DNA of 64,000 bases. It comes from Jackrogersella multiformis. Taxonomy: Eukaryota > Ascomycota > Sordariomycetes > Xylariales > Hypoxylaceae. Below the pieces are notes generated by a model. The model did no database searches and was not told the origin of the DNA. It saw nothing but the letters and a program-made list of their open reading frames with translations. Each line of letters begins with the position of its first letter. Positions within the stretch are counted from its first letter, which is position 1. The DNA lies in NCBI GenBank assembly GCA_902806575.1, contig CADCXD010000006.1, positions 806,001 to 870,000 of the forward strand. Direction: 5' to 3'. Below, in pieces: positions 45,610 through 56,825 of the stretch. The position numbers and the translations under genes were made by a program.

Positions 45610-47760
45610 TCAAAGCTTATCATCATAAAACCTCCACTGAGACTTAAACCCCCTGGTGAGCTCCTTATCGAGAACCAACGCCCTCAGCATCTCGATGGGC
45701 ATGACGTTCGCGCGGAGGACGCGGTCGTGGAAGTCCTTCTCGCGCATGCGGCCGGGCTCCGGGCCCACGGCTTCCCTGCGCAGGCGCGTGAGCTGCAGGG
45801 CGCCCAGCATGTAGCCGGCCTGGTAGAGGGGGGAGTACTCGCCGGCGAGGCTGCGCCTGACCTCGCCCTCGGCCGTGGCGCGCTCGTGGCCCACCTTGTC
45901 CACGAGCAGGTCGACGCACTGCTGGGCGCTGAGCTGGCCGAGGTGGAAGCGCACCGAGAACAGGATGCGCGCGCACCGGTGCATGCGCCAGAACAGGGAG
46001 CCGACCTTGTCCTCGGCGCTGACGAAGAAGTCGCCGCGCTCCCAGAGCACCATCTCCCAGTACAGCGCCCAGCCCTCGACGTAGAAGGGCGTGTCGAACA
46101 GCGGGCGCCGGTAGTGGCGGTGCCGTTCGCCCACGAAGACCTGCAGGTGGTGGCCGGGGATCATCTCGTGGAAGGCCGTGGCCCGCCCGAAGTGGCGGTT
46201 GTTTCCGCGCAGCGACATGAGCTTGGCATCGTGAGGCATCTCGCGGGTCGGGTACGACATCTGCATAGTTGTGCCCCCGAGGAAGAAGGGCGAGACTTTC
46301 TGCTCTCGTGCTTTGATCATGGTCATGCGGATGGCCTCCTCGGCTACTCGCGGAACCGTGACGAGGTCGTATTTCTTGACGTATGCGGCGCCCTCGTTGA
46401 CGAGCGAGCGGATGAAGGCCGGGTAGGTCTCTGGCGGTTCGTAAAGGTTCTTTACGTACTCAAGGGCGGCTCGCCAGTTGAGGCCGAAACCGAGTTGCCG
46501 CGATGCCTTGACCATTTCCGCCTCACACCATGTGTACTCCTTCTCCGCAATGCGCAGTAGTTCTTCGGGCGCATACGGTATCATCTCAGCCTCGAGGTCG
46601 GTAAGCAGACCATCCCGGCCGATTGGTTCTCCGACGATGGTCTCATCATCGCCGGGCTTAACTCCAACCAGGACTTCGCGAAGGAACTCCACAGTGTACC
46701 CGAGTGCCGCGTCAATCCGTTTGTAGGGCTCGGTCACCCACCAATCAAATTGGGGATCGTAATCCTTGTAGAAGGCATACGTTTCCGCAAGCTTGCTACG
46801 AAGGGCGGCCACCCTTCGAGAGGCGCGATAACCGGTAGCCTTAGAATACTTCCCAGAATTATGGTTGATATGGTCTCGAGCCTGCAGGATAATTTTCTCT
46901 GTCGCATTGAGGCTATTGGCGAAGGCCTTAGGGTCGATCGACTCAACACGCCGTCGTTGCTCGCACCATGCCGTCAAGGGGGCGGCGAACGGCTCGACGA
47001 AGGCCGCGAATTTTGCATCTCGCGCCTTGTCGAGCTCGAGCGTGCGCCGTGCGCGCCGCATGTAGTTATGCAGCAGCAAGTGGTCGACTCTGTCATCCTG
47101 CGATGAGTACGAATCGAAAGACTGTCTGTCAAGGTCCGCTAGTTCGTCCCGGAAGAAGACTTCCAGCCGCGCATTCCGGGATGCCGAGCCTTCGATGTCG
47201 TAGTAAGCTGTTAGGTCTCGTAAGTCGTTCGAAACGCGTACTATACGATCCTGGATCGATTCAGGCGGTGACGCTTTGGAGGATATGTCGACGGCTGTCC
47301 AATCTTCCTCGCCATCCTCGTACTCTATTAGTTCGATTTCCTCCTCAAGATCGTCTACAGTGACATTTGATTCCAAGGGCGAAAAAGACTGGGATATTAC
47401 ACCATCTGCGTCGCCTAGGTCTTCCTCGGCGACTTTCCGGATCATATCATACATCTTCTTCGGATCTCTATTGTGCCCAGAGTTCCATCCGGTATTAACC
47501 AACTTGGCCTTCATATGAGCCGACAGAGAGCGCTTCATCATAAGCAAAACGGTGAGGCGATTCTTCCGCCAACGAAGGCGAGCTGGCGAGTCCTCATCAC
47601 CGGTAGGCTCTAGCACACTCGCCATGACGTACGGGAGTAAATCCCTGGCGCGCAGAGCCTCGATCAATTCAATATTCCATCGAGGATAATCGGTCGCCCT
47701 GATAAGCTTGTATCTCTGCTGCAACTGGGCAGTGCTTGTGCTGTCGTTAGTTGATGCCAT
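45610..47760 (-). CDS. DUF885 family protein (metallopeptidase-like) with retro-gag-like N-terminus
   Basis: A single open frame of 716 codons. Residues about 165-716 are a DUF885 domain: LTAYYDIEGSASRNARLEVF, ADLDRQSFDSYSSQDDRVD, a presumed metal site AFHEMIPGHHLQ at about residue 528-539 (HExxxGHH), PFYVEGWALYWEM and GEYSPLYQAGYMLGALQ. DUF885 proteins are predicted zinc peptidases of unknown substrate. The first 125 residues are different: a YPRWNIELIEALRARDLLPY stretch, a W/R-rich helix and LTVLLMMKRSLSAHM resemble the gag polyprotein domain of Copia elements (pattern recognition only). An acidic linker joins the two. No signal peptide is seen. The C-terminal third is much richer in GC than the first part. 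Confidence 0.83.
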   Translation of the reverse strand: MASTNDSTSTAQLQQRYKLIRATDYPRWNIELIEALRARDLLPYVMASVLEPTGDEDSPARLRWRKNRLTVLLMMKRSLSAHMKAKLVNTGWNSGHNRDPKKMYDMIRKVAEEDLGDADGVISQSFSPLESNVTVDDLEEEIELIEYEDGEEDWTAVDISSKASPPESIQDRIVRVSNDLRDLTAYYDIEGSASRNARLEVFFRDELADLDRQSFDSYSSQDDRVDHLLLHNYMRRARRTLELDKARDAKFAAFVEPFAAPLTAWCEQRRRVESIDPKAFANSLNATEKIILQARDHINHNSGKYSKATGYRASRRVAALRSKLAETYAFYKDYDPQFDWWVTEPYKRIDAALGYTVEFLREVLVGVKPGDDETIVGEPIGRDGLLTDLEAEMIPYAPEELLRIAEKEYTWCEAEMVKASRQLGFGLNWRAALEYVKNLYEPPETYPAFIRSLVNEGAAYVKKYDLVTVPRVAEEAIRMTMIKAREQKVSPFFLGGTTMQMSYPTREMPHDAKLMSLRGNNRHFGRATAFHEMIPGHHLQVFVGERHRHYRRPLFDTPFYVEGWALYWEMVLWERGDFFVSAEDKVGSLFWRMHRCARILFSVRFHLGQLSAQQCVDLLVDKVGHERATAEGEVRRSLAGEYSPLYQAGYMLGALQLTRLRREAVGPEPGRMREKDFHDRVLRANVMPIEMLRALVLDKELTRGFKSQWRFYDDKL

Positions 47761-48850
47761 CTTTGTCTCACGATCTTTCTACCTGTTGTTCTATAATTTC
47801 ATGCCATCTCAGACCGTTTCAATGTACTAAGTCCATCGGTAACTACCTAGGTAATTATACCTAGTGCATGGCAGACTGCAATATTAAGAGTTGCACTTGG
47901 TACTAAAAACAACTTTTGAGGTGTTTGTAAGATGAAGGATGGACTATCTACTGGTACCTAGGTATATTTAGGTGGGTAAATATTCGGAGGTACCTACCTA
48001 GATATGTATGCGACGAGGCTCGGCGGGGTCGGATGTAACCTGCTACAGTCGGCTAATTACATCTGTACCTACCGTTGAGCTTCCTTCCTTCCTAGGTACC
48101 TTCCAAGTATCTACTAGGTACTGTACTTAGCTGGATGTGGACTTTCCGACGGCTGTACTATCCCGCCACCGTCCCCGGCCCGCACCCCGTTCCCGTTGCA
48201 GTTGCATCTCCACTGTAATTATCTTACACTAGCTCCCTACAGGTAGGTACCTAGGTACCTAAATTGAGATTTAACATTATTATTTTAACCCCTTTTTCTT
48301 TTACTTTTACATTGAATAGAAAACATATCTTCCGTTGGAGACCGTTGTTACTTTGGACAATTAGGCCATTCTATTAGAAGCTACCAACGGTTTACCCAGA
48401 TGGTTGCCCCCCATTTATAACTATTGCCCCCTTTCAGGAAACCAATCATATTCAGACTCACGCCGACTATCCTTTAAGCCGCCCCGCGCCGGCGTAAACT
48501 CAAATCGGAGCATCGATTACAGGCGCGGAGAGCGGATTCGATTCGCAGTCTGGACCTTCCAAGTCTTTGTTCTCTCGAAATAAGTCGAGATCAGACTTGT
48601 ACAACCCGGTCGACGAGCGCAATGACTTGGCATTAGGGAAGTTCGGTTCAGGGAAGGATCCGAATGTGAGCGGGCATCGGCCTGTTTCTTAAGCGCTGCC
48701 AGAGCGCCTGATGGGACACTGGTCAGCCACTGAGCTACGGCCATATTTTGAAGTTGTTCGGTCGCACTCCCGTTGGTTTGCTTGTCGGCTTCAAGGGCCG
48801 CAGATAAGATGGATGAACGCGGATCCTGAGTGGCGCCGTTGACGACCTAC
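47761..48850. other. Intergenic with dense TACCTAGGTA motifs
   Basis: It carries the promoter of the DUF885 gene. Palindromes or half-palindromes occur near 47843, 47954, 47990, 48090 and 48243. A 75-codon minus-strand frame at 48744-48517 is protein-like (AVAQWLTSVPSGALAALKKQ) and directly follows the polyketide synthase fragment. It may be another piece of the same broken gene, but I could not assign a domain. Confidence 0.45.
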
Positions 48851-49252
48851 TGGAATGGAACTCCCTAGATCCTGTAATGAGATGACCACTTTACCCACCC
48901 TATCTCGTTTCGAAAAGTAGCGATAGGCACTAGTGATCTCCGATATATCGAAGCATTTGGTAGGAAGTGGCTTGATCTCCTTCGCGCGGAACAAGTCAAG
49001 CACCTCCCTTATTTTACTACACAAGTTAACGACCTCGTTAGTTGAAAGCCAAAAATCACCTTTCTGAACTCTTGCTGCTTACATGACGAGTATCTCGCGA
49101 TAGAACTGGTCCTTGTGAAAATACAACTCGCTCAGATCGAAGGCAGTGAAAGTCGCGCTCCTTAGGAAGAAAAACATATCTAATTTGCCGGCATCGACTA
49201 GCTCCCGCTTGCCAACTTCGATAAAGCGGCCGAACTGAGCCAGACAATCCCG
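48851..49252 (-). pseudogene. Fragment of a highly reducing polyketide synthase (enoyl reductase domain)
   Basis: Minus-strand codons read QFGRFIEVGKREL, LDMFFFLRSATFTAFDLSEL, and, after an apparent intron at 49082-49017, EVLDLFRAKEIKPLP, DISEITSAYRYFSKRDRVGK and VVISLQD. These are the C-terminal half of the medium-chain enoyl reductase domain of fungal reducing polyketide synthases. The domain normally continues into a ketoreductase and carrier domain; neither is found downstream, nor the ketosynthase, acyltransferase or dehydratase upstream. Sequence similarity stops abruptly at both ends. It is therefore a relic of a synthase many kilobases long, lying 260 bp from the Gypsy insertion. Confidence 0.82.
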
Positions 49253-49512
49253 GCTGGATGGAATACCGTCTTATTCATCCTTACCTGGAAGCTGGCCCAA
49301 CTTTCAGCAGCCATAATATTCTAGCGTATTGATGGCGAGCGACTGGCCTTAATGATTGGCACGCTTAGTGGACTAGATGTTGCGTTTAACGCTATTAATA
49401 TTGACTCCGAGATCGACTTGAAAGAAATCAGTTTTAACGACCTGGAGGGCCAGTTTGAGCCTTCCACGGCGGGCAGATTCGAGAAAGCGCATCGCAGTGT
49501 TCGCGCTTCTAC
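49253..49512 (+). other. Flank of the Gypsy insertion with an interrupted open frame
   Basis: A plus-strand frame is open from 49325 (Met at 49352) up to the insertion point, and continues in the same phase on the far side of the element from 56439 to a TAA at 56551-56553. The peptide is protein-like (EISFNDLEGQFEPSTAGRF), but no family is recognised. The last five bases, TCTAC, are the left copy of the target duplication. Confidence 0.4.
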
Positions 49513-49825
49513 TGTGATAAGGGCAATAGGGCTTGGAACTATAGTTTAATTTCGAATTATAATTCTTTATAATCTTAAGGTTCTTACCTTTTATTTCTTC
49601 TTACGAAGCGAGGCGTAATAACCTATATATATATAATCTAAATATCTCCTTAAGCGTTATTGATACTTTCTTATTCCTGTTAATTTATTTTTATATATAT
49701 TAATTAAGTTTTTTGATTAACCTTATTTAATAGCTTTGTTTTATAAGTTTTAATATATTTTATATTAATTAATATGTATATATATATTAATTATACTTTA
49801 CTTTGTGAAGTTTACTTGTATAATA
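49513..49825 (-). repeat. 3' LTR of the complete Gypsy element (left)
   Basis: Begins TGTGATAAGG on the plus strand and ends ...GTATAATA. It aligns without gaps to the right LTR; this copy keeps G where the other has A at its first bases and has T where the other has C at its end, showing independent RIP on each copy. Confidence 0.9.
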
Positions 49826-52800
49826 TTAACTCTTTCTTTTTTAATGTTTAACTTTAAATATTTTAAAGGATTATAAGATTACGAAGTTTATTAACGTATC
49901 GTTTATAAAATAACTTAATTGTTATTTTTATTTTATTGTTAAATATGTGTTTATAAGATTCCTAAGTTTAATATTTTTTAATTAGCTAACCTTTTTATTT
50001 AACGAGATATTTTATTTTACTTTAGTTTTTAATGAAGTTTATAATTTATTTCATTTAATAATTTTTAAGTTTTATTAAGGTTGCCTTATGTAAGATTTAA
50101 TTAAGATTAAGAAGTTCTTAATTATTAACGCGGTAAGGTTTAATAAATAAGATATGAAACGAATTATATATTCTTTAATTTTTAGGTAAAGTAAGTTTTA
50201 TTATTATAAAAAAAATTACTTATTAAATTTTAAAAGGTTTTAAAAGTTTTTTATTTAATTTTTTAGTAAGGTGTTTTGTTTTAATATTTTTTATATTAAG
50301 TATTACGAATTATTTTTTTTAAAAGGTTGGTATATTTTTTCGTTATTTATTTACCTATTCTTTTATCCATTAATGGCTTCGTTTTAAATATTTTTATATT
50401 TCTTAATGTACTTATGTTATTTAATGTATATATAGTTTACTTTTTAAATTATGTAAAATGTTTATAAAAGGGTTATAAACGGTTAAATAATAATTATAAT
50501 TAATATAAAAGGATATAAGTTATATTAATAATAAGGTAATATTATTATAAGTAAATTTAGTTGTTACGAAAAGGTTTTCTTAGTTATTTATTTTATAATT
50601 AACAAAGGTCTTAAAGTAAATTTTTAAGATTTGGTTAAGGCGTTTTATTTAGCCGTTAATTTGTAAGTAAAACGTAATATTTATACGGGATTTGATTTTT
50701 ATTATTTTAAGGAAGTTTTTTTAAATATAAAAAATAAACTTAAAGTTTCTGTTAAAAATAATATTTAATGATACGTTATGTAATTTCTAGTATTATTTGG
50801 TAAAGATTTTAATTAGATTATTAGACTTTTTTTCTTTTATTTTAAGAGGAATAAAGTAAGCTATTTTTAAAAATGGATCTACTATTACCTAAATAAAATC
50901 ATAATTATTTGATAAAGAAAAATTTATAATAAAATTTATTATTATTATTAACTAAGGTTTATAATATAATTCTATTAATTAAAGATATTTGTATAAGGCG
51001 TAACAAAAGATCTTATTTTATTAATATTTTAAATAGCCTCGTACGTAATCTCGAACGATATTTTTAATATTTAGTTATTAAAAGTTTTAGGTGATTAGTT
51101 TTAGGATTTTATCCATTCCCATATATTTAGTAATAAGGATATTATATTTAAAAGAAATAATTTCTTTTTAAAGTTTTATAGGTATCCAAAGCTTATCTTT
51201 TTGGTATAAAAAATTATTTTAAAAGATAACGTCTTTAAAAAGATTTATAATTTACGTAATATATTCCGGGTCGTTAATAATTACTTTTTTTAATTTTTTT
51301 ATAAAATCAAAAGCCTAATTAAGGGTGGTAAGGTTATACAATTTTCTTAATATAATAAAGACGGTTATTAAAAAGGTAAATAAAGTTCTTTAAAAATGTA
51401 AAAAATGTTTATCCTATAAGATTAATTTTATAAGCTAATCTTTAACTTTTCCTTTTTTAGGTTAATATTACGATAATTTAAAAAAAATATCGGCCTTATT
51501 ATTTTATTTTCTTAATTAATAATTAATAATAAATTAATATAATAATAATTTTTATGCTTATTAAGCTTAACGTTGGTTTGAGATTTTAGCCGTTATAAAA
51601 TAAGTTAAATTCTAATAATTAAAGGAAATTTTAATTTAATATTTAACACCTTTTAAATATTAATGCCATCTTTTAAAAGAGTTTATTATAATTAATAATT
51701 CTTTATTATAAATCTTATAATTTATTTTTATTAATATAAATTTATAAGAATAATAAGTTATTAATTTAAGCTTATCTTATTTATCTTTTTAAAAAAAAAC
51801 GGCGCTAATAATATAATTTAATATATTGGCTTTAATATAAGTTTATTTTAAAAGATTAAAATATGCCATAACAAAAGTTTAAGTAAATTAGGATTTAAAT
51901 TCCTTAAAAAATTTGCTTATTTTTTTGGTCCACCTTTAATCCTTCTTATCTCCTTTATTTACGTTAATAATTAGTTTTATTATTTTTAAGAATTTCTTTA
52001 TAAATTGTCGATAGAAATTTACAAAGTTAATAAATTATTAAGATTTTTTAAAAGATTTAAATATTTTTTAATTATTAATATAATCGATTTTATTTTAAGC
52101 TATTAAAATGTTATTTATTCCGATAATATATCTTAAAAAATCTACTTCTTATACTTTCCAAAAATACTTTTATAGGTTAACCGTTAAATAATATTTTATA
52201 AATCTTTTTAAGACTTCTTTAATAATCTTATTGTATTCCTTTATTATATTTATATAAATAAAAAGATTATTTAAATATATTAAAAGGCTTAAATTGATAA
52301 AATCTTGGAAAATATTATTTATTATTAATTAGAAAGTTATAAAAGCGTTAATTAATCTAAATGGTATTATTAAATATTTAAAAAGGCTATATTTATAACG
52401 AAATATTATTTTCTACTTATTTTTTCCCTTAATCTTAATTAAATAAAATCCTAATTTAAAGTCGATTTTTATAAATTATTTTACGGTTTTAAAGTAAGCT
52501 TATAATTTTAATATTAATAATATAAAATAGTAAATAAAGATAATAATATTATTTAAGCTTTAATAATTAACTATTAACTTAAAAGAATCTTAAAGATCGG
52601 GTTTATTAATAAATATTATAGGTGTTATATAAGATAAGATTAATTTCTGGATTTAGCTATTATTAATTATTTTATTTAGTTATAATTTAAGTATATTAAG
52701 TTCCTTTTCGTTTATAATGTAAAAAGATCCCTAAAGAGGTATTTTTCTTTTTTAAAGATCGATAAAATAATCTTAAAGTTAATAATTTAAAAAACGTTAT

Positions 52801-55800
52801 CCTATTTCTTTAATTATAATATATATAAATTTATAGAATTTCTTAAGAATATTCTTTAACGTTTTATTTATTTTAATATTTTTTATTATTGTTATATTAG
52901 TTAATTTTTTAGGGTTATATAAGGTTAAATTAATATAATATTTCCGATAATAAAAAAAATTAAACTTAATCTTTTTAAGGTTTAAAAAGAAATTTACAAG
53001 TTTATAAATTTTTATTTATTATTATAATATAATAATATTGCATTTATTATTTAAAATGTTTAGCTTAAAATTAATTTAGGAAAAATAATCTTCTTAATAA
53101 TAAAAAATAAAGGGATCGGTATAATAATATTTTATAAAAAGGATTTAGGTTAAATTAAAGGCTAATATAGATTAAGTATATTATTTTTTAATAATTAATA
53201 ACTTCTATTTTCTTACTTTAAAAAAAGATATTATTAAGATTAAGCTTTTGGAATTTAATAATACTTATATTTAATATTTATTTTTATTATATAATAATAT
53301 TATATTAATAATAAATCTATATCTTAAAATTAGTTTTAAGCAAGGTTTTTTTATAACCTTTATCTTATCTTTAATTAATCTTTTAATTGCCGTAATTTAA
53401 CGCTTTTTACCTTAATTTAATCGTAAAATTCGATAAAATATAACGTTAAGGCCTTTTAAAAATCTAAATTAAAATTTTCGATTTTTATAATTCAAGAATA
53501 AGATAATTTTCGTAAGGTTATATTTATTCGTACCCTTTTTTATAGTAAAAATATAGGTTAAGTATTATTATCTTAGGATTATTTTACGGAAGAGATTTTA
53601 TCCGGGTTTAATAATAAATCCTTACCATTAATATCCTTTTTTATAAAATAAAAAAGGGTTTAATAATTATCGTATTTATAACGCTAATAAGATTTCTTAT
53701 CTTTCTTTCGTTAGTTTATATTTATTTAATTAATTTTTTTTAAAATATTTTTATTATTAAATTAAACCTTATCCTTTTAATTTAATTTTAGTTTACTTTT
53801 ATTTTTAAGTTTATCGTTATTTCTTAAGGATTAATCTTAACTTAAATTAAAACGGTTCTTTTTTTTGTAATTAACTTAACTTAATTTTAAAGGCTCTTAA
53901 GTTAAAACAAATCTTCCTTTTCCTAAAATACTAAGGTTAATTAATATATTTTTATATATTTAACCTACTTTTTAAATAACGGTAAGGAATTTTTTATTTA
54001 TATCCGGAAATCCTTCTTATTTAAAATAAATTAATTTAATAATTTTATTAAAAAAGATTTTAATAATATAATTTTAAAACGTCGTTTTAAACTATTAAAT
54101 TATTTTATTAAGGTTTAATAATTTAATAAGATATTAAGTAATATTTTCTTAATATTTAAATTTATTTATCTTTTTTAAATTATAATGCTTTTTTAAAAGG
54201 TTTATAAAACGTTTTTAAAAGGCAATAACATATACTGCTTAAATGTTAAAAACTTTTAATTATATAATTTAATTTTTACGTTATTAATATTATAATTATA
54301 CTTTTTTAAATAATAATAATTTAATTTAATTAATACGATAAAAATCTTTAAAAAAACTTTCCGCATATATTTTTAAGTATACCTTAACTTTTATTTATTA
54401 AATCTAGAACTTTATAAGGTCCTTTCCATCGTAAACAATAAGTTTATTAAATTATACTAAATTAACGATAATCGTTACGTAAAAAGGATAAATTAATTAT
54501 TTTAAAGCTTTAAGCAATTAATCATTATTACTTTAAGATAAAAGATTTTTATCGTTATATAAAAACGTAAGATTGCCTTAAGGTAATCCTCTAAAAAGGT
54601 TCTTAAGTAATCTAAAGTTCCAAAATTAATTATTAAAATCGAAATCGCTTAGGTTATTATCAGATACTCCGGCAGCCCCTCTAAGGAAAATTCCTCCCCC
54701 ATTACCTCTAAACATAAAAAGGCTAATTCTAGTAAAATTAAACTATACTCGGGCCCTTTTAATTATTCTCTTAACCTAAGCTTATAAAAAGAATTATAAA
54801 AAAAAAAAGTTCCTTATTCGGGCTTCCGAACTAAAATATTTAATAAATAGTATTTTAAAATATATTAAGTCTTTTTAATTAAAGGGATTTAGTTTAATTA
54901 ACGTTTTTAATATAATACGCCTTTCGATACTTTTTAAAATAAAATAAATATTAATTAATTTATTAAAAACTAATTAAATATTAAATTTATTAAAAGCAGC
55001 TTAAATATAAACCTTTAAATTATTAAACTAACGGCAGATCTTTACGTTAATATACGCAAAATTTACATATTTTTTTATAAAAAAGTTATTAATTTAAGAT
55101 TCTTTAATATAAGCTTAATTTACTACCTTTTATTAAAGATTTTTTTACTTTTTAATATCTTAATAAAAGATTTAAAAAACTTATTAATAATAATTAACCA
55201 TTTCCTTAAACTTATTAATAACTTCTTATTAAGCTTAATTATCTTATATATATTAAATAATTATACCTTAAACTTATTATAAAAAGTTTAAGTTAACTTA
55301 TTAAACTTATTATTTAAAATAAACTACTTATTCGTTTATTAACACCATACCGGTTTAATTAAATTAAACCACCATATTATAAATTATTTAAACCATATTA
55401 TATTAATTTCAGATTTAATCTTTATTAATAATTTAATTACCCGTAATAATAATAATAAATATTTAAATAACATAATAACTATCGTACATTTTTTAATAAA
55501 ATTTAATAAATTATACAAAAAGATTATTAAAATTAACTCCGATATTATTAATATTAAAAACGTCTTACATAATTATTTCATAATTTTAAAAATTATAAAA
55601 GATTATAATATTATCGTTATTAAATTAAAATAATCCAGGAATAAGGAAAAGGTCTCGAGGTAATATATTCTCCATTTCAAATATCTTAATAAAGAATCAC
55701 ATATTAAAACGTCGTTTAATCTTAATAAGTTTTTATAAACGACGATTTTTTCTATACCTACCTTTAGCTTCGAAATCTTATAAAAAAGATATTATTAAAA

Positions 55801-56120
55801 ACTCGAAAAATTATTCATCATCTAACGAAAGTAATTTAAAATCTCGTAAATTAATAAGTAATAAGGTTAAGATATAAATATTTAGCTTAAATATTTAAAA
55901 AATAATAAAATATAAAATTTCTTTTACAACTATAATAATGTACGTAATAATAAGATTAATAAATAATACTAATATAATATACTTTAATAAGAAACTTCTT
56001 TAAGCAGGTTAATCGTTTATAAGTAATTAAAATAAAATAATTTAATAAAAAGATTAACTTTCTTCTAAAAAGCATGTACTTTCTTAAAATAAAATCTTTT
56101 CAAGATAAAAAAGAATTATC

Positions 56121-56433
56121 TATAATAAAGGTAATAAGGCTTAAAACTATAATTTAATTTCAAATTATAATTTTTTATAATCTTAAAATCCTTACCTTTT
56201 ATCTCTTCTTACAAAACGAGGCGTAATAACTTATATATATATAATCTAAATATCTCCTTAAATGCCGTTAACGCCCTCTTATTCCTATTAATTTATTCTT
56301 ACATATATTAATCAAATCTTCTAATTAACCTCATCCAATAACTTTATTTTATAAGTTCCAACACATCTCGTATTAACCAACATGCATGCATATATTAATC
56401 ATACTCTGCTTCGTGGAGCCTATCCGTATAACA
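56121..56433 (-). repeat. 5' LTR of the complete Gypsy element (right)
   Basis: Read on the minus strand it starts TGTTATACGGATAGGCTCCA, a typical TG-type terminus, and contains TATATATATA as a likely TATA box. Exactly 313 bp, equal to the left LTR. Confidence 0.9.
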
Positions 56434-56825
56434 TCTACCACCCCTGTGGCAAACTCTTCTTCCAAGTATTATATATTTGACATTAGCATTGAACCTGTCA
56501 ATTTCTCAATGAGCGAAGTAATGAGACAGGTTTTAATACCCCAGGCTAATTAAACTGGGTTGAATCAACTGTCCATTGCCAGCCGGCCTCATCTCCTTGA
56601 ACCACAGTGGAATCCTTCTGTAGTAACTCAAGCAATAGGTCGTTTGATAAGGCTTGACCAAAGAAAGAAGGTTATCATAATACGACATGTAACTATGTTC
56701 AAGTTACCTCATACTGATAATTAAAATATATATGATCATCCTATATTCAATATACAAAACTCTTTGTCGCTCGTTCTTCGCCCTTTTGACTTAATCTAGA
56801 TGATCTATCCATATTGCCGTCATGT
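56434..56825. other. Right flank of the Gypsy insertion
   Basis: Begins with the right copy of the TCTAC duplication. The first 120 bases continue the plus-strand frame interrupted by the element. Beyond that nothing is recognised up to the kinase gene's 3' end. Confidence 0.5.

Larger units (their letters stand above)
49513..56433 (-). mobile_element. Complete Ty3/Gypsy LTR retrotransposon, RIP-degraded
   Basis: 6921 bp bounded by two 313-bp LTRs and a perfect TCTAC duplication (49508-49512 and 56434-56438). Gypsy identity and minus orientation come from remnants of pol on the minus strand: a YLNN codon string at 52266-52277 where reverse transcriptase has YLDD (two G-to-A changes), a FLGY-like stretch near 52113-52142 and FVNFYRQFI at 51999-52025 from the RT-RNase H connection. 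By family order gag lies at higher coordinates, and RNase H and integrase at lower coordinates, too eroded to map. Stops crowd every frame; LTR differences are all G-A or C-T. The polypurine-like AAAAAAGAAAGAG (minus strand) abuts the left LTR, as expected at a 3' end. Confidence 0.93.

Noticed and set aside
45727..46560. 277-codon plus-strand frame opposite the DUF885 gene
   Set aside because: Antisense shadow of a GC-rich exon; the minus-strand frame carries the conserved HExxxGHH and other family motifs.
49513..56433. Second, nested transposon inside the complete Gypsy element
   Set aside because: The length and order match a single element with two LTRs, and no extra LTR or inverted repeat was seen inside.
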